From: Candidatus Binataceae bacterium
GTDB taxonomy: Bacteria > Desulfobacterota > Binatia > Binatales > Binataceae
DNA length: 64,000 nucleotides
Reading direction: 5' to 3'
NCBI GenBank assembly: GCA_035508495.1
Contig: DATJMX010000041.1
Location: forward strand, 27,344-91,343
This document shows, piece after piece, positions 1-9,572 of this stretch. A program made the translations under genes and the position numbers. The notes beneath the pieces were generated by a model, which searched no databases, was not told the origin of the DNA, and was given only the letters and a program-made list of their open reading frames with translations. Position 1 is the first letter of the stretch. Each line of letters starts with the position of its first letter.

Positions 1-2
1 CA

Positions 3-281
3 TATCGGTGGCAGAACACGCGGCCGCCGACAGACCAGGAGCTCGCGGCGACGATGGTCCTGCGGCTGCCGATCGAGGAGGCGTCGGCCAAGGTGCGTGT
101 CGGACAAGCAATGGACGACGAAGGGGACTATGCCCTACCCCATTGGGCGGGAGTCATTCCGCTGCATCTCAGGGCTGGCACGCCGATCCCGGATCCGCGG
201 ATGACGGCGGATATCGCAACGCCGATGCACGTGCTCGACTTCGCGCGCAATTCGCCGGCGGTGCGCAACGGCACGAAGTGA
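3..281 (+). CDS. PPOX-class flavin-binding protein, C-terminal part (truncated by window start)
   Basis: This is the last 92 codons of a gene that begins before the window; no start is visible. The reading frame is open from base 3 and contains RPPTDQELAAT, DYALPHWAGVIPL and a final PIPDPRM block. These resemble the C-terminal end of pyridoxamine 5'-phosphate oxidase-related proteins, which are small split-barrel FMN- or F420-binding enzymes or binding proteins. The stop codon lies inside the GTG start of the next gene (GTGA), so the two are probably translationally coupled. The substrate cannot be inferred. Confidence 0.75.
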   Translation, partial: YRWQNTRPPTDQELAATMVLRLPIEEASAKVRVGQAMDDEGDYALPHWAGVIPLHLRAGTPIPDPRMTADIATPMHVLDFARNSPAVRNGTK

Positions 282-712
282 GCGCAATCGAAATTACGAC
301 CGACCGCGCGCGCATGGATGTCGATGCGATCCGCGCTTTTCTCGCCCGCTCGTATTGGGCGAACGGGATTGCACGCGAGGTCGTGGCGCGCGCGGTCGCT
401 AACTCTTTGTGTTTCGGCGCCTTCGCCGGCGCCGCGCAGATTGGCTTCGTGCGCGTTGTGACAGATTGTGCGACCTTCGCGTACGTCGCCGACGTGTACG
501 TGCTCGAAGCATATCGCGGGCGCGGAATTTCCAAGGCGCTGATGGCCGCCGTCCGGGCCCATCCGGATTTGCAGGGCCTGCGCCGATGGCATCTCGCGAC
601 CCGCGACGCGCACGGTCTCTATCGCCAGTTTGGTTTCACCGCGCTCGAGAATCCCGATCGCCACATGGAGAGCGTCGACCCCGAGGTCTATTCGCGGATG
701 GGCGAGCGATAG
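278..712 (+). CDS. GNAT-family N-acetyltransferase
   Basis: A 144-residue protein of the usual size for a single-domain GNAT enzyme, which transfers an acetyl group from acetyl-CoA to an amine. The acetyl-CoA loop is visible as VYVLEAYRGRGISKALM (V/I-x-x-x-x-R-G-x-G-I/S-x-x-L), followed by RRWHLATRDAHGLYRQFGF, which is motif B with the common YxxFGF ending. The start is taken as the GTG at 278, which overlaps the stop of the upstream PPOX gene by four bases. Frames opening upstream of 278 belong to that gene. The acceptor substrate is unknown. Confidence 0.8.
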   Translation: MSAIEITTDRARMDVDAIRAFLARSYWANGIAREVVARAVANSLCFGAFAGAAQIGFVRVVTDCATFAYVADVYVLEAYRGRGISKALMAAVRAHPDLQGLRRWHLATRDAHGLYRQFGFTALENPDRHMESVDPEVYSRMGER

Positions 713-728
713 CCCGGAGCGGATTGGA

Positions 729-1346
729 ATGTATACTCCAAAAGCCTTCGAGGTTTCCGATACACAGACGATCTACCGCTTTGTCGAGGCGCACAGTTTC
801 GCCACGCTAGTGTCTAACTCGCGCGACGGAATCGTCGCGACGCATGTGCCGATGCTGCTCGATCAATCGAGCCCCTCGTCTGCCGTTCTTGTCGGTCATC
901 TTGCGCGCGCCAACTCGCAGTGGCGTGACCTCGAACACGATTCGCGCGTGCTTGCGATTTTCAATGGCCCGCATGCTTACATTTCGCCGTCGTGGTATGC
1001 GGCGGCGCCTGCGGTTCCAACCTGGAACTACGGCGCGGTGCATATCCACGGGAGCGCGCGTGTCTTCGACGATTCGCACGCGCTGGTGCGCCTACTGGAT
1101 CGCATGATCGCGAAGTACGACCCGAACCTCGCGGGCCGGATTCCGGACGACTTCCGCGACAAGCTGCTCAGAGCGATCGTCGGCATCGCGATTGCCATCG
1201 ATCGGATCGAGGCAAAGTTCAAGCTGAGTCAAAATCGTTCGCTCGACGATCAACGCGGAATGCTCGCCGGACTTGAAGCCGCAGGCGACACAGGCTCGCA
1301 CGTGCTGGCCGCGTTCGCGCGCAGCTATCTCGGTCTTTCCGCGTAA
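729..1346 (+). CDS. FMN-binding negative regulator, PaiB family
   Basis: A 205-residue protein starting MYTPKAFEV, 16 bases after the acetyltransferase. The blocks ATHVPMLLD, VGHLARAN, AIFNGPHAYISPSWY and PTWNYGAVHIHG match the PaiB/FMN-binding split-barrel family. Bacillus PaiB was named as a repressor of sporulation and protease genes; the family also includes proteins with no proven DNA binding. In Bacillus the partner gene paiA encodes a GNAT acetyltransferase, and here too a GNAT gene lies immediately upstream, so the pair is likely functional. The longer frame from 630 overlaps the GNAT gene and is rejected. Confidence 0.85.
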   Translation: MYTPKAFEVSDTQTIYRFVEAHSFATLVSNSRDGIVATHVPMLLDQSSPSSAVLVGHLARANSQWRDLEHDSRVLAIFNGPHAYISPSWYAAAPAVPTWNYGAVHIHGSARVFDDSHALVRLLDRMIAKYDPNLAGRIPDDFRDKLLRAIVGIAIAIDRIEAKFKLSQNRSLDDQRGMLAGLEAAGDTGSHVLAAFARSYLGLSA

Positions 1347-1470
1347 GCGGCGCTTGCGCGGCTTTTCGGCGCTCGCTTATATAACACTTGTTAGGGGCCG
1401 GAACGCGGCCGAGCCTCGTGCTCGACAAAAACGCCGCGACCGGCACCGGACTCGGAGGGATATCAAACCA

Positions 1471-2667
1471 ATGGATTTCAAATTCAGCGCCGACGATGAG
1501 GCGTTTCGCCAGGAGTTTCGCGGCTGGCTTCAGAAGAACAAGCCCAAGGCGGCGTCGGAAGACAACGCCATGGACGAGATGCACGAGGGCGGCACCGACG
1601 AATGGAAGCGGCGCCTCGATTGGCATCGCAAGATGCACGCGGGCGGCTGGGTCGGACTAAGCTGGCCCAAGGAATACGGTGGCCGCGGCGCAACCATCAC
1701 GCAGCAGCTCATCTACAACGAGGAACTCGCCAAGGCCAACACGCCGATGCTGGTGAACGGCCTCGGCATCATGCTCGTCGGCCCGACCATCATCCATTGG
1801 GGGACCGAGGAGCAGAAGAAACGTTACGTCCCGAAGATCCTCTCGGCCGAGGAGATCTGGTGCCAGGGATATTCCGAGCCCAGTTCCGGCTCCGACGTGG
1901 CGTCCCTCCAGACCCGTGCGGTCGAGGACGGCGATGACTTCGTTATCAACGGCCAGAAGGTCTGGACCTCCGATGCGCATCACGCCGACATGTGCATCCT
2001 GCTAACGCGCACCGATCCGCAGGCGCCCAAGCACAAGGGCATCAGCTACATCCTGGTTGACATGCATAGTCCGGGAGTCACCGTGCGCCCGCTGGTGCAG
2101 ATCACGGGCGACGCGAACTTCAACGAGGTCTTCTTCGAGGACGTACGCGTGCCGAAGAAGAATCTCATCGGCGAGAAAAACCAGGGCTGGCAGGTCGCGA
2201 TCACCACGCTGATGTTCGAGCGCTCGGGAATCGGCGGCGGCCGCGACCTGATGGGCCAGGTGCGCGAGCTGCGCGACCTCGCGAAAATGGTCAAGTTCAA
2301 CGGCGGCACGGCGTGGGACGACGACAGCGTGCAGCAGAAGATCGCGGGCTTCGCTTGCGAGGCCGCCGCGCTCAAGTACACCGGTTATCGCCAGCTCACG
2401 CGACGGCTCAAGGGACTGCCGCCAGGACCGGAAGGCTCGGTGCTGAAGCTCTGTACCAGCGAGCTGAACCTCCGGATGAACAAGCTCGCGATGGAAATCC
2501 TCGGGCCCTACAGCCAGATCGAATTTCACGCCCCGATGGCGATCGATCGGGGCAAATGGTCGTACCGGATGCTCGCATCGCGCGCGCTCACGATCGCCGG
2601 AGGCACGAGCGAGATCCAGCACAATATCATCGGCGAACGAGTACTCATGCTGCCCAAAGGCAACTAG
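1471..2667 (+). CDS. Acyl-CoA dehydrogenase family protein
   Basis: A 398-residue flavoenzyme of normal family length that oxidises an acyl-CoA to the 2-enoyl-CoA with FAD. The N-terminal helical domain begins MDFKFSADDEAFRQEF. The middle beta domain carries CQGYSEPSSGSDVASLQT and DFVINGQKVWTSDAHHADMC, typical FAD/acyl-CoA contacts. The C-terminal helical domain ends IAGGTSEIQHNIIGER, the classic flavin-binding signature. The start at 1471 fits the conserved N-terminus; the frame extending upstream has no homology. A strong terminator follows. The substrate chain is not predictable from the sequence alone. Confidence 0.93.
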   Translation: MDFKFSADDEAFRQEFRGWLQKNKPKAASEDNAMDEMHEGGTDEWKRRLDWHRKMHAGGWVGLSWPKEYGGRGATITQQLIYNEELAKANTPMLVNGLGIMLVGPTIIHWGTEEQKKRYVPKILSAEEIWCQGYSEPSSGSDVASLQTRAVEDGDDFVINGQKVWTSDAHHADMCILLTRTDPQAPKHKGISYILVDMHSPGVTVRPLVQITGDANFNEVFFEDVRVPKKNLIGEKNQGWQVAITTLMFERSGIGGGRDLMGQVRELRDLAKMVKFNGGTAWDDDSVQQKIAGFACEAAALKYTGYRQLTRRLKGLPPGPEGSVLKLCTSELNLRMNKLAMEILGPYSQIEFHAPMAIDRGKWSYRMLASRALTIAGGTSEIQHNIIGERVLMLPKGN

Positions 2668-2691
2668 CGAGACCTGGAAAGAGAAAATGCT

Positions 2692-2726
2692 GAAGGGCAG
2701 CCCAGGTGGCTGCCCTTCTTGTTTTT
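2692..2726 (+). terminator. Rho-independent terminator after the acyl-CoA dehydrogenase gene
   Basis: A perfect 11-bp stem (GAAGGGCAGCC paired with GGCTGCCCTTC) with a 5-base loop is followed by TTGTTTTT. It begins 25 bases after the stop codon at 2667. Confidence 0.85.
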
Positions 2727-2747
2727 GTGACGGCTAGGGGGAATGCG

Positions 2748-3299
2748 ATGGAAGGAAAACTGGTCAGACTACGCGGAATCGAGCGCTCAGATATCGATGC
2801 AATCATGAAGTGGATTGTCGACGAGGAGGTGACGAACTTTCTCGGCGGCGAGATGTTGCTCGGACCGATGTCGCGGCTTGCCGAGGAGCGCTTCATCGAG
2901 CATGCGTCCGAAGTGCAGCCGAACTCGCGTCTGTTCGTGATCGAGACATTGACTGACCGGTGTTATCTCGGCTCGACCGACCTGCACGCGATCAACTGGG
3001 TCAATCGCAGCGCCGAAGTCGGGATCGTGATCGGCGACAAGCCGAGTTGGGGCAAAGGCTACGGCACCGATGCGATGCGCGTGCTGCTGCGCTTCGCCTT
3101 CGACAAGCTCAATCTCAATCGCGTGAGCCTGCGGGTGTTCGAATACAACCCGCGCGGCATCGCCTCGTACGAGAAATGCGGCTTCAAGCGCGAGGGCGTG
3201 CTGCGCCAGGACAAGTACCTTGGCGGCAAGTATTTCGACACGATCGTGATGGGCATCCTGGCGCATGAGTATCGCGCGCTGGCTAGTTCGACACCGTGA
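2748..3299 (+). CDS. GNAT-family acetyltransferase (RimJ/RimL-like)
   Basis: A 183-residue acetyltransferase of the RimJ/RimL type, which modify ribosomal proteins, small amines or antibiotics. Visible blocks are the start [13 protein letters not shown], the acetyl-CoA loop [19 protein letters not shown] (Q/R-x-x-G-x-G/A form) and the [22 protein letters not shown] block, which is typical of this subfamily. ATG 2748 has an AGGGGG ribosome-binding site six bases upstream. The gene's last 17 bases overlap the end of the opposing beta-propeller gene. Confidence 0.88.
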   Translation: MEGKLVRLRGIERSDIDAIMKWIVDEEVTNFLGGEMLLGPMSRLAEERFIEHASEVQPNSRLFVIETLTDRCYLGSTDLHAINWVNRSAEVGIVIGDKPSWGKGYGTDAMRVLLRFAFDKLNLNRVSLRVFEYNPRGIASYEKCGFKREGVLRQDKYLGGKYFDTIVMGILAHEYRALASSTP

Positions 3300-6200
3300 C
3301 GGTGATGATCGCGGTACCGAGCAGGTTGCCGCTGGAATCCTTGGCGTCAACTTCGATGGTATGTTGGCCGTTACTATAAGTCGTCGTGTTCCAACTGAAA
3401 GTGAGCGGCGGCGACGACGTGATGTAGTTGCCGTCGATCACGAGATTCACCCACGACACCGGCGGATTCTGATCGGTAACAACGATATTCACCGTGCCTG
3501 ACACGGTCGCGTTGTTCGCGGGCGAAGTGATCGCCACGACCGGAGTTGCCGTAGCGGTCGGAGTAGGCGTTTGGGTTGCCGTGGGCGTCGGCGTCGCGGT
3601 GCGAGTCGGCGTTGGAGTCGGTCCGCCGTTCTGGACGGTCACCGTGATGATTGCGCTGCCGAGCATCGTGCCGCTCGAATTCTTGGCGTCAACTTCAATC
3701 GTATGCGGGCCGTTGCTATAGCTCGTCGTATTCCAGCTGAAAGTGAGCGGCGGCGACGAGGCGATGTAGTTGCCGTCGATTACGAGGTTAACCCACGAAA
3801 CAGGGGGCTCCTGCGCCGTAACAACGATGCTGACAGTGCCCGAGACAGTCGCATTGTTGGCCGGCGACGTGATCGCAACCACGGTCGGCGTCGCAGTCGG
3901 CGTCGGCGTTGAGGTTGCTGTGGCGGTGGCGGTTGACGTCGCGCTGGCGGTTGGCGTCGGGGTCGGCGTATGACTTGGTGTGGCCGTGGCGGTCGGCGTT
4001 GGAGTTGGGGTGTGACTCGGCGTGCTGGTCGGCGTCGAAGTCGCGGTTGAGGAAGCAGTCGGGGTCGGCGTGGCGGTTCTTGTTGCAGTGGCAGTCGCGG
4101 TGGCAGTTGGGGTTGGCGTGGGACCGCCGGTCGGAGTTGCGGTTGGCGTCGGCGTTCCGCCGTTGGTTAACTGGTAGATACCGCGGCCATGCGTTGCGGC
4201 GAAGATCGTGCCCGCCGAGTTCTGTTCGAGGTCAAACACGGGCACTGCGGGCGGCATTCCAGCCGTGAGTTGCGCCCAATCGTTGCCGCCGTCAGTCGAT
4301 TGGTACATGCCGGTGTCGGTTCCCGCATAAATCGTCTGGCCTGTAGAATCGGTTCGATCGACGAGCAGCTTCAACACCGGAACATCGGGGAGCGCATTGG
4401 AGGGCGGCGGCGTATCGAGGTTTGGATTGCCGTCGGCGGAAGCCCACGTCCTGCCGAAGTCCGATGACACGAAAATATGGCCGGTGCCGGTCAGCGCCGT
4501 GTAACCCGAAAGCCCCAGGTATGCTATCTGGCTGTTGAACGGATTGATCGCGATTGTGGTCGCCTGCGTGCTGTCGGGAAACACCCAGGCAGGAAGATTC
4601 GGCGTGACGTTGGTCCAGGTCACGCCGCTGTTCAGGTTCGCCTGCGTGGTGTTGTAAACCTGGAACGGCGTCGGCCTGAAGGTGCTGTTCGTTTCCATCG
4701 CGATCGCCCAGGCGTCGGCGTTGTTTGAGGGCGCGACCTCGATATCAGCCAAGGCACACGCGCCGTTGGGGCATCCGCCGCTGAGGTCCTGCGTCGTCTG
4801 CCGCGCCCAGGTGTTCAGACCGTCGGTCGAGACATAGACCGAGTGCGCGCCGAACAGGACGCGCTGTGCAGTTGCCGGATCGCTCGCCAGGGGAGGGAAC
4901 TGGGCCGCTCCTTTATCGGCCGCCGCTCGCATCGCATTGTCGAGGTTCGTGGTCGGCGTCGTCGAGGTCCAGGTGTTGCCGCCGTCGCTAGAGCGCGAAA
5001 TCACCGGCCCTGCGGAAGCGGTCGCGAACGTATGGTACGCGAAGAGCGGATTCTTCAAATCGAACAACGCGAAGCCGCCGTCATTATTGTCGACCTGCGC
5101 CATCGCGAGCGAGCCGCCGCGATTGCCGCTGATGCGCGTGGTGCCGTTGTCCTCGAATCCCATCAGCAGCGTTGTGCTGTCAGTAGGATGAGGTCCGATC
5201 GCTTGCGCCTGCGCAACAGCCAGCGTGGTGTTGAGCGCGCCGAAGGTCGAGCTCGGCGAGTCGAAGCGAAAAAGCCCGCCATCGTTGCCAAGATAAAAGC
5301 TATGCGTACTCAGCGGGTCGAACGAGATCGCATGCTGATCGCCATGGGTGCCGCCGCTCGCGGCGAGGAACGTCCAGGTGCTGCCGGAGTTGGTTGATTT
5401 GTAGATTCCAACGCCGCCGAAAATCACGGTGTCGCCGGTAGTGTCGCCGGTATCGATCGCGAGCGCCTGGTTGAAGTACGAGAGCGAGAAGTTGGCGGAA
5501 CTGGTGCCGTCGATCGTGACGCTGCCGACTCTGGCGCTCGGCACGGTTTCGGTCTGCCACGTCACTCCCGCGTTGGTCGATTTGAAAAATCCCGAATACT
5601 CGTCCCAGTCGGGAGCGCCGACCATCACATAGACGGTTCCGCTGTTCGCAGCGACGGTTTCGCGTCCGAGATTGCTGCCGAGACCGGGAAGGCTTATCCG
5701 CGACCAAGTCGTGCCCGAATTGGTCGAGCGGAAAAGTCCGCCGCCGAGAATCGTCACGTAGACATCGGCAGGCGTGACGGGATCGACCGCGACCGACTGC
5801 GCCGGGCACGGATTCATCTGAAAATAAGGACACGAGCCAAACGTCCCGAGCGGATAGGTCTGCCAGGTAGTGCCGCCGTCGGTTGAGTGCCACAGACCAA
5901 GCTGCGAGACGCTCCCTTGCATCCAGCTCGCGCCCGAGCGGCTCGAGCTCGAGCCGAACGTCGATGCCGCGTAGATGAAGCGTGGGTTCTCCGAGGTGTC
6001 GACCGCGATGCTTGCGATCGACTGATCGGCGAGCGAGCTCGCGGCGAGTTGCGTCCAGGTGCTGCCGAGATTGCTCGACACGAAAATGCCCTGTCCGTAG
6101 TACGAGTCCGCCGCCATGTTGCCCTCGCCCGTAGCGACATAGAGCGTGGGACTCGGCGAGGTAGTCGTGTCGAGCGCGAGCGCGCCGATTGCGAGCGTCG

Positions 6201-6534
6201 GCTGAGTATCGAAGATCGGAGTAAACGGCGCCGTCGAGTTCGGGCGCATCCAGACGCCGCCGTTGGCCGTGCCCACGAAGAGCCGTCCTGAGCTGGTGGG
6301 ATCGGCGACGACAGCGGTCACTCGCCCGGTCGCGGATGACAACGCGGAGCCAAGCGGCACGCCGCCGAAAGTCGGGATCTCATTCGTGATCGGTTCAGGC
6401 CCAAGGAATTGCCAAGTGAGTGCTTGCGCAAAGGGCCCGGGTCCTGGCGTCGCCGCGACGATCGCCAGGACCCCTACCACCAGCAACAGCGCAGCCCCGA
6501 TCCCCCACCACCGGCGGGCATAGGAACGCACCAC
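3283..6534 (-). CDS. Exported sialidase/VPS10-like beta-propeller protein with Pro/Thr linkers and two Ig-like domains
   Basis: A 1083-residue, probably cell-surface or secreted protein. It starts at a GTG preceded by AAGGGGGA and has a signal anchor at residues 13-33. Residues about 40-785 hold many Asp-box/BNR-type blades ([40 protein letters not shown]), as in glycosidase-like or sortilin-like propellers. Residues about 790-880 are a low-complexity (PT/AT)n linker, followed by two Ig-like domains (about 885-969 and 997-1083) joined by a second short PT linker. No catalytic residues for a glycosidase could be assigned. A role in adhesion or carbohydrate binding is inference. Confidence 0.82.
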   Translation of the reverse strand: MVRSYARRWWGIGAALLLVVGVLAIVAATPGPGPFAQALTWQFLGPEPITNEIPTFGGVPLGSALSSATGRVTAVVADPTSSGRLFVGTANGGVWMRPNSTAPFTPIFDTQPTLAIGALALDTTTSPSPTLYVATGEGNMAADSYYGQGIFVSSNLGSTWTQLAASSLADQSIASIAVDTSENPRFIYAASTFGSSSSRSGASWMQGSVSQLGLWHSTDGGTTWQTYPLGTFGSCPYFQMNPCPAQSVAVDPVTPADVYVTILGGGLFRSTNSGTTWSRISLPGLGSNLGRETVAANSGTVYVMVGAPDWDEYSGFFKSTNAGVTWQTETVPSARVGSVTIDGTSSANFSLSYFNQALAIDTGDTTGDTVIFGGVGIYKSTNSGSTWTFLAASGGTHGDQHAISFDPLSTHSFYLGNDGGLFRFDSPSSTFGALNTTLAVAQAQAIGPHPTDSTTLLMGFEDNGTTRISGNRGGSLAMAQVDNNDGGFALFDLKNPLFAYHTFATASAGPVISRSSDGGNTWTSTTPTTNLDNAMRAAADKGAAQFPPLASDPATAQRVLFGAHSVYVSTDGLNTWARQTTQDLSGGCPNGACALADIEVAPSNNADAWAIAMETNSTFRPTPFQVYNTTQANLNSGVTWTNVTPNLPAWVFPDSTQATTIAINPFNSQIAYLGLSGYTALTGTGHIFVSSDFGRTWASADGNPNLDTPPPSNALPDVPVLKLLVDRTDSTGQTIYAGTDTGMYQSTDGGNDWAQLTAGMPPAVPVFDLEQNSAGTIFAATHGRGIYQLTNGGTPTPTATPTGGPTPTPTATATATATRTATPTPTASSTATSTPTSTPSHTPTPTPTATATPSHTPTPTPTASATSTATATATSTPTPTATPTVVAITSPANNATVSGTVSIVVTAQEPPVSWVNLVIDGNYIASSPPLTFSWNTTSYSNGPHTIEVDAKNSSGTMLGSAIITVTVQNGGPTPTPTRTATPTPTATQTPTPTATATPVVAITSPANNATVSGTVNIVVTDQNPPVSWVNLVIDGNYITSSPPLTFSWNTTTYSNGQHTIEVDAKDSSGNLLGTAIITVTVSN
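3293..3543 (-). repeat. Ig-like domain repeat, distal copy
   Basis: Encodes the last Ig-like domain of the propeller protein. By eye its 83 residues differ from the upstream copy at 10 positions, so the two are a recent in-gene duplication. Confidence 0.8.
3632..3884 (-). repeat. Ig-like domain repeat, proximal copy
   Basis: The first of the two tandem Ig-like domains ([14 protein letters not shown] at its start, AIITVTV at its end). It is separated from the second copy by a PT-rich linker of about 27 residues. Confidence 0.8.
3885..4166 (-). repeat. Low-complexity Pro/Thr/Ala/Ser linker-coding tract
   Basis: Degenerate short tandem repeats of GGCGTCGG/GGCGTTGG type on the plus strand encode (TP)n, (TA)n and [11 protein letters not shown] units on the minus strand. 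This is a disordered, potentially O-glycosylated spacer between the propeller and the Ig domains, and it is prone to length variation. Confidence 0.8.
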
Positions 6535-6663
6535 AACCCGATCCCCCTTTCGACCGATGTTCCTATAGTCAATTTACGGAGAGTGAGTAGTAAAAACAAT
6601 TAGGTACTTTCTAGTAGTGAGTACCTAAAGTGACTATCTAGAATAGCCACTGGTATTCAAAGA

Positions 6664-6695
6664 AAAGCGGAACCGGCTAGCGACGGCTCCGCTTT
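6664..6695 (-). terminator. Probable terminator after the GST-domain gene
   Basis: An 8-bp stem AAAGCGGA/TCCGCTTT continues, after one mismatch, as CCG/CGG around an 8-base loop. On the minus strand it is followed by TTTTCTTTG. It begins 28 bases after the stop of the gene at 6723. Confidence 0.6.
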
Positions 6696-6722
6696 ATCAG
6701 CGACTTGCTATGATTGTCCTTG

Positions 6723-7640
6723 TCAGACGGCTTTGATGCGGAAGCCCACCTTCGGAAAATGATTCACGATCGTGCCGACTTCGGCGTCGTTCCTCTCGAT
6801 CGCGATCTCGTGAATCGTGCTTACCACCACTTTGCCGGTGACAGGATCGAAGCCGTAGTCATCGGGCGTCACACTCACCGTCATCCCGGGCTTGAGGCCG
6901 TTGGGATCGGTTTCATCGAATTGCTCGCGCGTCGCGGGCTTGCTGTCGCGCGCGATTTTGAGAGCCTCGTCTGGTTCCATCGGCGTGACGCTTCCCACGC
7001 CCATCTTTTCGACCCGATCGAACCACTTCATCAGGCTTGGATATCGCTCGGCCAGCGCGAATGACGAAGGCTCGGCGCGCAGGAACCATACGCAGTGGAA
7101 ATACGCGGCGTCGGCAAGGCTGAAGCTCCCGCCCAGCACAAACTGCCGGTCCGATACCTGATGGTCGAGCAGCTCGAGGAACGCGCGCACCTGGTTGCGA
7201 GCGTCGGGCGCCGTCGCCGTAAGCTCGGTGAAATTGGAGCCGGTGCCGGCCATCATCCTGGAGCGATCTTCGATGAACTCTTTTGGCACCGATGCCGCGA
7301 GCTTCTCGAAGATCACGGGCGTCGTGGAAAAGAAGAAGCGCCGATCGGCAAAAAGCGCGACCGAGTTGCAGATACCCTCGGTGTTGCCGGGATACATCGT
7401 AGGCTCCGGATAGAGTTCATCGATCCTGCGCACGATGATCTGCGAGTCGCACCACACGTCGGCGCCGATCTGCAGGACCGGGATGCGCCGGTAACCGCCA
7501 GTGAGCGGGATAAGCTTGGGCTTGGGCATGATGACCGGCTGATCGACCGAGCGCCAGGCCACCTTCTTGAGCGCGAGAATTTTGCGAACCTTCTCCGAAA
7601 AGGGAGAATTCGGATATTGATGCAGAATGATTTCGGCCAT
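6723..7640 (-). CDS. Glutathione S-transferase family protein with C-terminal extension
   Basis: A 305-residue protein. Residues 1-80 form a GST thioredoxin-fold domain (EIILHQYPNSPFSEKVRKIL, GYRRIPVLQIG, SQIIVRRIDELYP), followed by a GST helical domain (FVLGGSFSLADAAYFHCVWFL). About 80 further residues after position 225 include NGLKPGMTVSVTPDDYGFDPVTG, a small beta-rich extension absent from canonical GSTs. The ATG at 7640 has a GGAGG site. A conjugating or dehalogenating role is possible but the substrate is unknown. It is transcribed divergently from a nitroreductase gene. Confidence 0.85.
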   Translation of the reverse strand: MAEIILHQYPNSPFSEKVRKILALKKVAWRSVDQPVIMPKPKLIPLTGGYRRIPVLQIGADVWCDSQIIVRRIDELYPEPTMYPGNTEGICNSVALFADRRFFFSTTPVIFEKLAASVPKEFIEDRSRMMAGTGSNFTELTATAPDARNQVRAFLELLDHQVSDRQFVLGGSFSLADAAYFHCVWFLRAEPSSFALAERYPSLMKWFDRVEKMGVGSVTPMEPDEALKIARDSKPATREQFDETDPNGLKPGMTVSVTPDDYGFDPVTGKVVVSTIHEIAIERNDAEVGTIVNHFPKVGFRIKAV

Positions 7641-7761
7641 TAAATCCTCCGTCCCGGCCGCGCCGGTGCGTACTTCATATCCGATCGCGCCGGGTGCACG
7701 GAAGCCCGGACTTTTCGCGCGGCTATCCGCATAATCTACGAAAGCTGATAGGTTCGCGGCC

Positions 7762-8415
7762 ATGTTTGGACAACCAGAATTCGATCTCTTCGAAGCGATT
7801 TACACGACGCGATCGATGCGGCGGCTCAAGCCCGATCCCGTTCCCGATGCGGTTATTCAGAAGGTCATCGAGGCCGCCACGATGGGGCCCAGTGGCAGTA
7901 ATCGTCAGCCGTGGATCTTTCTCGTCGTCACCGAGCCGGAGATGAAACAGTTCGTGGCCGAGCGCTACCTGAAAGCGTGGGAGGTGTACTTCACGCCGGC
8001 CGCGCGCGAGATCGTGGCAAACGATCCGCAGAGCCCGCGCGGACGGATCCTGCGCTCAGCGAAATACCTCGCGGAGCACTGCGCCGAAGTTCCCGTGATG
8101 CTGTTCGCGTGCGTGAAAAAGTACAACGATTCGCGGCGCAAGGGCGAGCCGATGACCAACGCACTGTTCCCGGCGATCCAGAACCTGTGTCTGGCGGCGC
8201 GCGCCTACGGCCTCGGCTCATCGATCACGCAGCTTCATTCGATGCACGCCAAGGAGATCGACGCACGGCTCGGCGTGCCGCCCGAGTACGCGAATATCGC
8301 GCTCATACCGATCGGCTATCCGAAGGGACGCTGGGCACGGCCGGAGCGCAAGCCGGCATCGTCAGTGACGTTCTGGGAAAAGTGGAACAACCGCCGCACC
8401 GACCTCGGGCGATGA
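7762..8415 (+). CDS. Nitroreductase family FMN enzyme
   Basis: A 217-residue member of the nitroreductase fold, homodimeric FMN enzymes that reduce nitro compounds, quinones or enones with NAD(P)H. Visible family blocks are AIYTTRSMRRLKPDPVP, AATMGPSGSNRQPWIFLVV and, near the C-terminus, GYPKGRWARPERKP. The PSGSNRQPW block is the phosphate-binding region. It has its own promoter region of about 120 bases shared with the divergent GST gene. The physiological substrate is unknown. Confidence 0.9.
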   Translation: MFGQPEFDLFEAIYTTRSMRRLKPDPVPDAVIQKVIEAATMGPSGSNRQPWIFLVVTEPEMKQFVAERYLKAWEVYFTPAAREIVANDPQSPRGRILRSAKYLAEHCAEVPVMLFACVKKYNDSRRKGEPMTNALFPAIQNLCLAARAYGLGSSITQLHSMHAKEIDARLGVPPEYANIALIPIGYPKGRWARPERKPASSVTFWEKWNNRRTDLGR

Positions 8416-8495
8416 TACGCGGCTGAAGTCATTGCGGGCGTGTCACGTCGAGCGTCGCTCCTGTCCCTGGAGAGAGATTCTTAAGGAGTCGTTTT

Positions 8496-9572
8496 CTACT
8501 TGTCGTAGATTGGCGCCATGCCGCGCGGGCGGGTGCGGTAGCGGCGATGAATCCAGAGGAACTGCTCGGGATATTGGCGCACAACTTCCTCGACGGCTTT
8601 GACGAAGCGCGCCGTGTTCTCATGGGCATCGGCTTCGGCATCCGCGGTCCGCTGCTGGTGAACCTCGTCGAAGATCACGATCTTGTGCGTGCGCATGTCC
8701 GGCTGACGTACGATAAACACCGGCATCACGGGCGCGCCTGAAATCCGCGCGACGCGCGCCACACCAGTGGTAGTCGCGGCGGGCTCGTCGAAGAATGGCA
8801 CCCACGTCGCTTCGGATCGCTTGGCGTTCTGATCGAACGGGATGCCGATGAGCTGGCTCTTGTGCAGGCTGCGAAGCAGGATCCGCGCCGCCTTGTGCTT
8901 GCGGATGATCTCGACGCCAGCGCGCTCGCGGATAAATGTCATTACCGCTTCGCCGGCCAGGAAGCGCTGCGTGTGATGCACGAGCGAAATCTGGTAGCCG
9001 TGCATCGCGTGCGCCGGACCCAGTAGTTCGAAATTGCCGAAGTGCGCGGTCAGGACCAAGATGCCCTTGCCGCGATAGCGATGCTGGAGCCCGACCCAGG
9101 TCTGGAAATTCTCGTAGCCGACGCGGTCCCTGAGCCGGCGCCATCCGAAACCGCCGAGGCGAACGTATTCGGCGCCGGTGCGGCCGAGATTTTCATACGA
9201 GGCTTTGAGGATCGCGGCGCGCTCCGCTTCGCTCTTGTCGGGGAATGCGATCGCGAGGTTCTGCATCCCGATCTTCGTGTGGCGCTGGTCGAGACGACAT
9301 ACGAGGCGCCCTGCCCTGACTCCCAGCCATGCGAGCACGGAATCCGGCATCAGGCTGAGGACGTGCAACGTCGCGATCATCAGCCAGAACTGGATCTTAT
9401 CCTTTACGCCAAGCTGCAGATCGGAGCGGCGAATCGGACGCCATATCGTCTCCGGCACCGGGGCAAGCTCGGGGCCGCCGTTCGCGGCGTGCGCAGCGCC
9501 GTCGGTCCCGTTGCGTGATGCGTCTGACTCGTGGAGCGAGTCGTATTGTTGTCCAGCGCTATCGGTCGCCAT
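8496..9572 (-). CDS. Lysophospholipid/lipid A acyltransferase (LpxL/HtrB family)
   Basis: A 358-residue membrane-associated acyltransferase of the LpxL/HtrB/LpxM family, which adds a secondary acyl chain to lipid A or a related lipid. After a roughly 45-residue non-conserved N-terminus comes an anchor helix (WLMIATLHVLSLMPDSVLAWLG). The catalytic H-x4-E motif is HFGNFE, followed by GIPFDQN and the VPFFDEPAATTTG block. The C-terminal PEQFLWIHRRYRTRP is typical. The ATG shares one base with the glgC stop, so the two are translationally coupled although functionally unrelated. The LPS association supports a Gram-negative host. Confidence 0.9.
   Translation of the reverse strand: MATDSAGQQYDSLHESDASRNGTDGAAHAANGGPELAPVPETIWRPIRRSDLQLGVKDKIQFWLMIATLHVLSLMPDSVLAWLGVRAGRLVCRLDQRHTKIGMQNLAIAFPDKSEAERAAILKASYENLGRTGAEYVRLGGFGWRRLRDRVGYENFQTWVGLQHRYRGKGILVLTAHFGNFELLGPAHAMHGYQISLVHHTQRFLAGEAVMTFIRERAGVEIIRKHKAARILLRSLHKSQLIGIPFDQNAKRSEATWVPFFDEPAATTTGVARVARISGAPVMPVFIVRQPDMRTHKIVIFDEVHQQRTADAEADAHENTARFVKAVEEVVRQYPEQFLWIHRRYRTRPRGMAPIYDK

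Noticed and set aside
8..712. The 234-codon frame spanning the start of the window
   Set aside because: Only residues after the GTG at 278 match the GNAT family; the earlier part overlaps the PPOX gene in another frame.
1273..1470. N-terminal extension of the acyl-CoA dehydrogenase frame
   Set aside because: The sequence before MDFKFS has no homology and overlaps the preceding PaiB gene.
3885..4166. Regular GGCGTNGG repeats that look like a CRISPR or VNTR array
   Set aside because: Spacers are absent and the repeats code for the Pro/Thr linker of an exported protein.
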